A DNA stretch of 64,000 bases from Leisingera sp. ANG59 (GTDB taxonomy: Bacteria > Pseudomonadota > Alphaproteobacteria > Rhodobacterales > Rhodobacteraceae), in NCBI RefSeq assembly GCF_013317235.1, contig NZ_WLCM01000012.1, forward strand, positions 25,001-89,000, given 5' to 3'. Shown here piece after piece: positions 57,954-64,000 of this stretch. Position 1 is the stretch's first letter. Each line of letters opens with the position of its first letter. Made by a program: the position numbers and the translations under genes. Under the pieces are notes generated by a model, which ran no database searches, was not told the origin of the DNA, and worked only from the letters and a program-made list of their open reading frames with translations.

Positions 57954-58040
57954 ATGACCATTTGCGCAGATATCAGTATTGCAGCCACCGCCCCCCGCGG
58001 TGCCGCTCTGCGCGCCCTACTGATCCTAGCCCGCCTCTGA
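57954..58040 (+). CDS. Leucine-rich leader peptide of leuA (attenuator peptide candidate)
   Basis: A 28-residue frame that is too short for usual gene finding. Its last ten codons encode LRALLILARL, five Leu (CTG, CTA, CTG, CTA, CTC) with the rare CTA used twice. The stop lies inside the left arm of a perfect 10-bp hairpin, and leuA follows about 100 bases on. This is the arrangement of leucine attenuation. No ribosome site precedes the ATG; it may be leaderless. Confidence 0.65.
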   Translation: MTICADISIAATAPRGAALRALLILARL

Positions 58041-58070
58041 GCGTGCCCTTCCGGCGCGCCCGCTCAGAGG
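58034..58070 (+). promoter_or_regulatory. Attenuator-type hairpin before leuA
   Basis: Arms 58034-58043 and 58061-58070 pair perfectly (10 bp, 17-base loop with an inner GGCGCGCC palindrome). The left arm contains the stop of the leucine-rich leader. There is no T-run after the stem, so the terminating hairpin may form with downstream sequence (another GCGCGCC lies at 58081-58087), or control may be by translation or Rho. Confidence 0.6.
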
Positions 58071-58141
58071 ATTGCCGCACGCGCGCCATCGAAGGCTTAT
58101 GATGCCCCTTAGGGCCTAGGACAGAGACAAGAGATACCAAA

Positions 58142-59728
58142 ATGACAAACGCATCCCCGATTTCCGGCGACAAATCCCGTGTATTGATTTTCGATACCAC
58201 CCTGCGCGACGGCGAGCAGAGCCCCGGCGCCACCATGACCCATGACGAGAAGCTGGAGATTGCCGAGCTTCTGGACGAGATGGGGGTGGACATTATCGAG
58301 GCGGGCTTCCCGATTGCCTCCGAAGGCGACTTTGCCGCGGTCAGCGAGATTGCCGAACGCTCGAAAAACGCGATGATCTGCGGGTTGGCACGGGCCAATT
58401 TCAAGGACATCGACCGCTGCGCCGAAGCCGTGCGCAAGGCCGCGCAGCCGCGTATCCACACCTTCATCGGCACCTCGCCGCTGCACCGCGCCATCCCGAA
58501 CCTGACCATGGACGAGATGGCCGACAAGATCCACGAGACCGTGACCCACGCGCGCAACCTGGTCGACAACGTGCAGTGGTCGCCGATGGACGCGACCCGG
58601 ACCGAGTGGGATTACCTCTGCCGGGTGATCGAGATCGCCATCAAGGCAGGCGCCACGACCATCAACATCCCCGACACCGTCGGCTATACCGCGCCGATGG
58701 AATCCGCTGACCTGATCAAGCAGTTGATCGAGACGGTGCCGGGCGCCGATGAGGTGATCTTTGCCACCCACTGCCACAATGACCTCGGCATGGCGACCGC
58801 CAACGCGCTGGCCGCTGTCGCGGGCGGCGCGCGTCAGATCGAATGCACCATCAACGGCCTCGGCGAGCGCGCGGGCAACACCGCGCTGGAAGAGGTGGTG
58901 ATGGCGCTGAAGACGCGCAACGACATCATGCCCTGGCACACCGGCATCGACACCACCAAGATCATGCACATCTCGCGCCGGGTCTCGACCGTCTCCGGCT
59001 TTGTTGTGCAGCCGAACAAGGCGATTGTCGGGAAGAACGCCTTTGCGCATGAAAGCGGCATCCACCAGGACGGGATGCTGAAGAACCGCGAGAACTTCGA
59101 GATCATGCGGCCCGAGGACATCGGCCTCTCCGGCACCTCGCTGCCCCTGGGCAAGCATTCCGGCCGCGCGGCGCTGCGCGACAAGCTGGAGCATCTCGGC
59201 TATGAGGTGGGCGACAACCAGCTGAAGGACGTCTTTGTCCGCTTCAAGGAGCTGGCCGACCGCAAGAAAGAGGTGTTCGACGACGACCTCATCGCGCTGA
59301 TGCGCATCGGCACCGACGCGGAGAACGACCACCTCAAGATCGTCTCGATGAAAGTGGTCTGCGGCACCGGCGGCCCGGCGGAATCCACTGTCGAGATGGA
59401 GATTGACGGCAAGGACGTGACCGAGACAGCCGAGGGCGACGGGCCGGTGGATGCCACCTTCAAGGCGATCCGCAAGATTTATCCGAACACCGCCCGCCTG
59501 CAGCTTTACCAGGTGCATGCGGTGACCGAAGGCACCGACGCGCAGGCGACGGTTTCAGTGCGGCTGGAGGAGGATGGCAACATCGCCACCGGCGAAAGCG
59601 CCAACACCGATACGGTTGTGGCCTCGGCCAAGGCCTACGTGAACGCGCTGAACCGGCTGATCGTGCGCCGCGGCCGGGTGGGAGAAGGCGCCGACACCAA
59701 GGAAATTTCCTACAAGGACCTGGCCTGA
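58142..59728 (+). CDS. leuA: 2-isopropylmalate synthase
   Basis: A 528-residue enzyme, first committed step of leucine synthesis (acetyl-CoA + 2-oxoisovalerate). The HMGL-like barrel carries FDTTLRDGEQSPGATM, the metal ligands THCHND, and AGNTALEEVVMAL. The C-terminal regulatory domain (about 395-520) for leucine feedback is present. ATG 58142. Preceded by the leader and hairpin above, so expression is probably tuned to leucyl-tRNA supply. A strong terminator follows. Confidence 0.96.
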   Translation: MTNASPISGDKSRVLIFDTTLRDGEQSPGATMTHDEKLEIAELLDEMGVDIIEAGFPIASEGDFAAVSEIAERSKNAMICGLARANFKDIDRCAEAVRKAAQPRIHTFIGTSPLHRAIPNLTMDEMADKIHETVTHARNLVDNVQWSPMDATRTEWDYLCRVIEIAIKAGATTINIPDTVGYTAPMESADLIKQLIETVPGADEVIFATHCHNDLGMATANALAAVAGGARQIECTINGLGERAGNTALEEVVMALKTRNDIMPWHTGIDTTKIMHISRRVSTVSGFVVQPNKAIVGKNAFAHESGIHQDGMLKNRENFEIMRPEDIGLSGTSLPLGKHSGRAALRDKLEHLGYEVGDNQLKDVFVRFKELADRKKEVFDDDLIALMRIGTDAENDHLKIVSMKVVCGTGGPAESTVEMEIDGKDVTETAEGDGPVDATFKAIRKIYPNTARLQLYQVHAVTEGTDAQATVSVRLEEDGNIATGESANTDTVVASAKAYVNALNRLIVRRGRVGEGADTKEISYKDLA

Positions 59729-59748
59729 GTCTGGCCTCACTCAAATCG

Positions 59749-59776
59749 AAAGGGCGCCCGCTGCGGCGCCCTTTTT
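59749..59776 (+). terminator. Intrinsic terminator after leuA
   Basis: Ten-bp perfect stem (59749-59758 with 59765-59774), six-base loop, T-run. Between convergent genes; may serve both. Confidence 0.88.
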
Positions 59777-59785
59777 CGTTGCTGC

Positions 59786-61531
59786 CTAATTCAGCCCAGC
59801 CTTGCGCAGCCCTTCGGTGAAATGCCCGGCATCCTCAGTGCGGCCATAGTGCAGCCCGGCAAGCAGCCCTTCTGCCGTGGCATCGGGCTGCATCACCCGG
59901 ACTTGCTCCACATACTCCTGCGCCTGCCGCACATTGCCGAGCCAGCTGTGACAGGCCGCCACCAGTGCTGTCTGAACCGCGTCCATAGCCGGCAACCGCA
60001 TGAAATCCGCCAGCGCCTCTTGATACAGGCGCGCGGTAAAATGGGCTTTGCCAAGATGGCTCCAGAAACGGACCGGAAAATGCGGGTTCAGGCGCATGGC
60101 CTTCCGAATCCATTCCGCCCCCTCTTCAGGCCGGCCCTGCCAGGTCAGCAGCTCGCCCATCTGCACCACAACCAGATCGTAATTCGGATTCAAGGCGAGG
60201 GCGCGTTCCTGGTGATACTGCGCCTGGGACAGGTTATCCTGAATAATCGCCAGAGCCGCCATCAGCCTGTGCACATCAGCATCATTATCATCCATCGCAG
60301 CAGCTTTCTGGATCGCTTCCATCGACAGCCGCAGCATCTCCTCGGTGTCGTCGCACCAGCCATAGCCCCAAGCCTGGCCGCGGATGCAGCCCCGCCACGC
60401 GTGGGCATGAGCGAACTCCGGGTCCAGCTCCACAGCCCGGTCGATGAGCTTCATCGCCGCTTCGTTGTCCTCGCGGGTGCTGCGGTGGTGCAGGACCTTC
60501 GCAGCCAGCACACATTCATAGGCCGCCAGGCTGGAAGGCTTCTTGCGTGAGACTTCATCCTGCTGCGCTGCTTCGATCCGCCCGGGGAGGGTGGCGACAA
60601 TGGCCGATGTCACCTCATCCTGGATCTCGAATATGTCGTCGAGGGTGCGGTCGTATTTCTCCGCCCAGATATGGGAGTCGTTGCAGCTGTCGATCAGCTG
60701 CACGGTGACCCGCAGCCGGTTGCCCGCCTTGCGCACGCTGCCCTCGACGATGTAGCGGGCGCCCAGCTTTTCCGCCACTTCGCGGATGTTGACCGCTTGC
60801 CCCTTGTAGACAAAGGACGAGTTTCGGGAGATCACAAACAACTCATGGCGGCGGCTGAGTTCAGTCAGGATGTCTTCGGTCAGCCCGTCGGCAAAAAACT
60901 CCTGCTCCGGGTCGCCGCTCATGTTGGCAAAGGGCAGCACCGCAATGGAGGGTTTGACCACGGCAAAAGGCTCAGCTGCGCTGTCATCCTGGCCGGGCCC
61001 CGCGCCGGCAGCCTCCCCCTCCAGAATCAGCCGGTAGACCTGCACCGGTTCCGCAATGTTCTTGAGATGCTGCGGCCCCAGATCCTCGAACTGCAGCTCG
61101 CCCATGCGGCGGACCTGATCGTAAACGGCGGCAGAGACACAGACGTCCCCGGTGCCGGCAAATTGTTCCAGCCGGGCCGCCACATTCACACCGCTGCCGT
61201 AGATGTCGCCTTCGTCAAAGATGATATCGCCAAGATTTACGCCGACCCGGAACTGAATGCGTTTATCGGGCGCCACATCGGCGTTGCGGCGGCGCATCCG
61301 GTCCTGCACCTCGGCGGCGCAGGCTACCGCATCGCAGACGCTAGGGAACTCGACCAGCATCCCGTCGCCGGTGGTCTTGATGATGGAGCCGCGGTTCTTG
61401 GCGATTGCAGGGTCGATCAGTTCAATCCGGTGGGTGCGAAGACGCGCCAGGGTGCCCTGCTCATCGACGTCCATCAGGCGGCTGTAACCAACCATATCCG
61501 CCGCCAGCACGGCGGCCAGCCTGCGTTCCAT
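59786..61531 (-). CDS. Class III adenylate/guanylate cyclase fused to TolB-like and TPR domains
   Basis: A 581-residue cytosolic cyclase. The cyclase domain (about 1-165) has both metal aspartates (LAADMVGYSRLM, TTGDGMLVEF) and the transition-state Asn and Arg in GSGVNVAARLE, so it should be active. A TolB/FlgO-like middle domain (about 190-310; AVLPFANMSGDPEQEFFADG) is followed by TPR repeats (about 345-560). This build is common in alphaproteobacteria with many cyclases. Specificity for ATP or GTP is not certain; K in SIIKTTGDG and D in GDIYGSG favour ATP. ATG 61531 with GGGAGG. Confidence 0.9.
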   Translation of the reverse strand: MERRLAAVLAADMVGYSRLMDVDEQGTLARLRTHRIELIDPAIAKNRGSIIKTTGDGMLVEFPSVCDAVACAAEVQDRMRRRNADVAPDKRIQFRVGVNLGDIIFDEGDIYGSGVNVAARLEQFAGTGDVCVSAAVYDQVRRMGELQFEDLGPQHLKNIAEPVQVYRLILEGEAAGAGPGQDDSAAEPFAVVKPSIAVLPFANMSGDPEQEFFADGLTEDILTELSRRHELFVISRNSSFVYKGQAVNIREVAEKLGARYIVEGSVRKAGNRLRVTVQLIDSCNDSHIWAEKYDRTLDDIFEIQDEVTSAIVATLPGRIEAAQQDEVSRKKPSSLAAYECVLAAKVLHHRSTREDNEAAMKLIDRAVELDPEFAHAHAWRGCIRGQAWGYGWCDDTEEMLRLSMEAIQKAAAMDDNDADVHRLMAALAIIQDNLSQAQYHQERALALNPNYDLVVVQMGELLTWQGRPEEGAEWIRKAMRLNPHFPVRFWSHLGKAHFTARLYQEALADFMRLPAMDAVQTALVAACHSWLGNVRQAQEYVEQVRVMQPDATAEGLLAGLHYGRTEDAGHFTEGLRKAGLN

Positions 61532-61595
61532 AGCACGCCCTCCCTGCCGGAAAGCGTAGCGGGAAAGCGCTGCATTTCAAAGTTATTTGCAAACC

Positions 61596-62318
61596 TCAGC
61601 CGCGCAGGATCCGGGCTGCAAGCGCCGGGGAGAGGCGATGGATCAGCCGCAACAGCTTCATCTGCCCCACCCAGATTTCGCTTTTGCCCGCAGCAATCCC
61701 GCCGAGCAGGGCGGCGGCGGCTGCGTTGGGGCTGATCTTGCCGCGGCCCCGCCCGGCGGTCATTTGGGTCGCGGCCAGCGCCATCACGCAGTCCGTGATA
61801 CGCACTGGCAGGCCTGCGCCCTCAGCCTGGTAGCGCAGGGCGCGGGTGAAATTGCGCAGGGCCGCCTTGGAGGCGCAGTAGACCGGCGCCTGCCGTTTCG
61901 GGGCCAGGGCAAGGCCGGAGGTCACATTGACCAGAAAGCTGCCTGGCGTTTGCGCAAGAACCGGCAGCAGCCCGGCGGCGAGATGCATGGGGGCTGTCAG
62001 GTTCACCGCCACCTCCCGCTCGATATCCTGCGGATCGGCCCCGCCTTTGGCGAAATCGGCGGCGATCTGAATACCCGCGTTGTTGATCATCCCGTCCAGC
62101 CGCTGCCCCTGCAGACCGGCAATCAGCGCCGCCCGTGCGCGACTGTCTGCCAAGTCGCAGGCCAGCCGTTCCACGCCCTCTGGCAGCCCCTCCATCGCCT
62201 CAGTGGAGCGGGCCAGCGCCAGAACCTCAGCCCCTTCCGCCGCCAGCTGTAATGCCAGCGCCCGCCCGATCCCGCGCGAGGCGCCGGTGACGAGTACCCG
62301 TTTGCCGTCAAACCGCAT
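61596..62318 (-). CDS. Short-chain dehydrogenase/reductase (DltE-like)
   Basis: A 240-residue SDR. The cofactor motif TGASRGIGRALALQL, NNAGIQ, and the catalytic SxnYxxxK (VTSGLALAPKRQAPVYCASK) are intact. The closest named relative by pattern is DltE. I use ATG 62318, which overlaps the darcynin stop by 11 bases, with GAGG six bases upstream; ATGs at 62330 and 62351 are alternatives. It is second gene of the operon under the divergent TetR. Confidence 0.88.
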   Translation of the reverse strand: MRFDGKRVLVTGASRGIGRALALQLAAEGAEVLALARSTEAMEGLPEGVERLACDLADSRARAALIAGLQGQRLDGMINNAGIQIAADFAKGGADPQDIEREVAVNLTAPMHLAAGLLPVLAQTPGSFLVNVTSGLALAPKRQAPVYCASKAALRNFTRALRYQAEGAGLPVRITDCVMALAATQMTAGRGRGKISPNAAAAALLGGIAAGKSEIWVGQMKLLRLIHRLSPALAARILRG

Positions 62319-62631
62319 GGGCGGCCTCATAGGTGCGGAATCCGTTTTCATAAGACGGGATGATCCCGGCCACCGTGAAGTAGCCTTCTGTGATCAGCGC
62401 AGTGTCCCGCAACTGTTCCATGGCGCAGTAGTAGGCCTCCGGCGTTTCCGCCTCGATCATCGCCACGTCACTGAACTCCGCATGAAACGCCTCGGCATCG
62501 AAATGGCGCAGCGACAACCCGTCGCTGGCGAAAGGCTCCAGCCCGGCAGCGGCGATGCGCCCGCGTTCCGCGCGGCTGAGGCGCAGCCAGCCGGGGGAGG
62601 CGTTGAGCAGCAGGAAGATGGTCATTTTCAT
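62308..62631 (-). CDS. Darcynin-family protein
   Basis: A 107-residue protein of the darcynin family: MTIFLLLNASPGWLRLSRAE, GLSLRHFDAEAFHAEFSDV, and the closing IIPSYENGFRTYEA. Fold is ferredoxin-like (dimeric alpha/beta); function unknown. GGAGG before ATG 62631. First gene of an operon with the SDR, divergent from TetR. Confidence 0.82.
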   Translation of the reverse strand: MKMTIFLLLNASPGWLRLSRAERGRIAAAGLEPFASDGLSLRHFDAEAFHAEFSDVAMIEAETPEAYYCAMEQLRDTALITEGYFTVAGIIPSYENGFRTYEAAHAV

Positions 62632-62722
62632 CGGGGAACCTCCGCAATGTTGCCTTTGCCGCCAAGAATGTGAAGGATTGCTCGCATTCTCAACTCGCGT
62701 TCCCGGCAGGAAGGCACCCGCG

Positions 62723-63355
62723 ATGCACGGCCCAAGAAAACAAGCGCGCCAGGCCCGCTCCCGCGCCACCCAGGAGGCGATCGTGGAGGCGGCGGCTCGC
62801 ATTCTGGAAACGTCGGGGCGCGAGGGTTTGACAACAAATACGATTGCCGACCGGGCCGGCGTCAGCATCGGCTCGCTCTACCAGTATTTCCCCAACAAAG
62901 AGGCGGTGCTGGCCGCCGTGCTGCGCAGCAAGCGGGCAGAGCTGCTGGGCTGGATGCGGGACGCCGCAGCGCGCTGCCGCGATGAGCCGCCGGAGGCAGC
63001 CTTGCGCGAGCTTCTGGCCGCCGGGATGCGGCACCAGTTCGAACGGCCGCGGCTGGCTATGGAGGCGGAATATGCCGAACAGCGTTTGCAGCTGGCACCG
63101 GAAACCGCCGCACTGGCAGAGGAGATGGCGCAGATCGTTCTGGACACCATCCGCCGCTTCGCCCCCGATGCCGGACCGCAGGAGGCGCGCGACGTGGTGG
63201 CCATTGCCAAAGGGATGATCAACGCCGCCGCCTTTGCCGGCGAAGCAGGCGGTACCGCGCTGGTCCAGCGGGTCGAACGCGCAATCCGGGGTTACTTGCG
63301 GGAGACCGCGTCGAACAGCGCCGAAATCCGCGCGGCTTCCTCTGCCGCGCCGTAG
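62723..63355 (+). CDS. TetR-family transcriptional regulator
   Basis: A 210-residue regulator: TetR HTH (RATQEAIVEAAARILETSG, NTIADRAGVSIGSLYQYFPN) and a ligand-binding helical domain. AAGG-type site before ATG 62723. The divergent darcynin-SDR operon is the likely target; an AGAATG...CATTCT inverted repeat (about 62673-62698) lies between. The last 64 bases of the gene overlap the convergent rlmJ, so its C-terminal tail is read from the opposite strand of a core gene and may be a recent extension. Confidence 0.88.
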   Translation: MHGPRKQARQARSRATQEAIVEAAARILETSGREGLTTNTIADRAGVSIGSLYQYFPNKEAVLAAVLRSKRAELLGWMRDAAARCRDEPPEAALRELLAAGMRHQFERPRLAMEAEYAEQRLQLAPETAALAEEMAQIVLDTIRRFAPDAGPQEARDVVAIAKGMINAAAFAGEAGGTALVQRVERAIRGYLRETASNSAEIRAASSAAP

Positions 63356-64000
63356 GGCGCGTTGACCACAAACATGCCGCTGCCGATCATCCGGTGTCCT
63401 TCGCGCACCGGCGGGAAGAACACCTCGTGGCGCAGGGCATCAGGCAGCCCCTGCGCCTCCAGCGCCTTCAGCATCTGCTTGTGACTGCCGTCCCGCAGGA
63501 TCGGATACCACAGGGCTATAACGCCGACGTTCCACTTCTTGTGCAGCTGGCCGATGATGCCGGGGATACGGGTGTAATCGGATTTGATCTCGTAGCTGGG
63601 GTCGATCAGCAACAACCCGCGGCGCGGTGTCGGCGGTGCCAGCGACATGGCGAGTTCGAATCCGTCCTGCTGGTGCACCTTGGCCTTCCAGGGCTTCAGC
63701 GCGGCACGCAGGGCTGCATTTTCCTGCGGGTGCAGCTCAGCAAAATGCAGCGAGTCGCCGGGTCGCAGCAGCGAGGCTGCAATCAGCGGTGAGCCGGGAT
63801 AGGCGGCGGCTCCATGTGCCTTGCGGGTTTCCGACAGGGCACGGTGAAGCGGATGATCCGCAGCCAGTCCCTGTTCTGCCAGGACCTTGGTGATGCCCTG
63901 CTCCGCCTCGCCGGTTTTCACGGCCTCGGGCGCGTCCAGCCGGTAGAGGCCCCGGCCCGCATGGGTCTCAATATAGCTGAGCGGTTTATCCTTGCGGGTG
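63292..64000 (-). CDS. rlmJ: 23S rRNA (adenine(2030)-N(6))-methyltransferase RlmJ (5' end outside window)
   Basis: About 236 codons of RlmJ, lacking the N-terminus. It opens at the window edge within the conserved KPLSYIETHAGRGLYRL, the SAM region, and continues to the N6-adenine motif IDPSYEIKSDY and the C-terminal HRMIGSGMFVVNAPYG. The catalytic DPPY of E. coli is DPSY here. It modifies A2030 in the large ribosomal subunit. An internal GTG at 63921 is not the true start. The 3' end overlaps the TetR gene by 64 bases. Confidence 0.9.
   Translation of the reverse strand, partial: TRKDKPLSYIETHAGRGLYRLDAPEAVKTGEAEQGITKVLAEQGLAADHPLHRALSETRKAHGAAAYPGSPLIAASLLRPGDSLHFAELHPQENAALRAALKPWKAKVHQQDGFELAMSLAPPTPRRGLLLIDPSYEIKSDYTRIPGIIGQLHKKWNVGVIALWYPILRDGSHKQMLKALEAQGLPDALRHEVFFPPVREGHRMIGSGMFVVNAPYGAAEEAARISALFDAVSRK

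Noticed and set aside
57775-57957. Possible 60-residue gene in the usp-leuA interval
   Set aside because: No ribosome site, composition of non-coding DNA, and its end overlaps the candidate promoter and leader peptide.

Overview
The window is chromosomal DNA of a high-GC alphaproteobacterium. It most probably belongs to the Rhodobacteraceae, Roseobacter group (Ruegeria/Phaeobacter/Leisingera-like). The pointers are a class I lysyl-tRNA synthetase, an NDUFS4-like complex I subunit, a split methylenetetrahydrofolate reductase, a cupin matching the DMSP lyase DddW in length and metal ligands, and coding density and third-position GC typical of the family. There is no rRNA, no tRNA I could recognise, no IS element, no prophage and no CRISPR array. 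Most of the window is ordinary core genome in short operons, with a few AT-richer accessory genes.

Layout. 0-9.8 kb: a partial soluble PAS chemoreceptor, a PAS histidine kinase with its single-domain response regulator, an alpha/beta hydrolase, an OmpR-type two-component pair divergent from a DegP-like protease, and a MetV/MetF-like pair. 9.9-17.8 kb: complex I subunit, glutathione S-transferase divergent from a MarR regulator across two operator-like palindromes, uvrB, an AT-rich Abi_C defence-type gene, an SPW membrane protein, a YbaK deacylase, and small proteins. 18-24.4 kb: monooxygenase-fold protein, an outer-membrane-like protein behind a CtrA-type box, an FMN-fold protein, a large beta-helix protein and lysK. 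24.5-32.7 kb: LysR/dddW, TerB, DUF2513, a decayed cyclase, VOC/LysR, GNAT, PBP4-type DacB, EamA and nadD. 32.8-40.3 kb: a peptidoglycan-binding/M15-like protein, DUF2059, ettA, DUF4375, a very small DUF4157 metalloprotease-like protein, two related small membrane proteins, thioredoxin, an L,D-transpeptidase and a cold-shock gene.

40.3-48.5 kb: tesA divergent from ybbAP, an NsrR-like Rrf2 regulator and a gamma-glutamylcyclotransferase-like gene around an FNR-type box, DUF2254, gltX and DUF1801. 48.6-57.6 kb: FAD oxidoreductase, nadE, a secreted 18-repeat MORN protein, a PNPOx-like gene divergent from a MocR/PdxR regulator, and an AGCS amino-acid symporter with a UspA gene. 57.9-64 kb: leuA behind a short leucine-rich leader peptide and hairpin, an adenylate cyclase/TPR protein, a darcynin-SDR operon divergent from TetR, and a partial rlmJ.

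The points most worth a second look are dddW, the leucine-rich leader before leuA, the AT-rich Abi_C gene with the hairpin cluster behind it, the set of cell-wall and DUF4157 proteins between 32.8 and 38 kb, the MORN protein with its internal phase slip, and several well-formed operator palindromes (MarR, MocR, LysR, FNR-type, CtrA-type).
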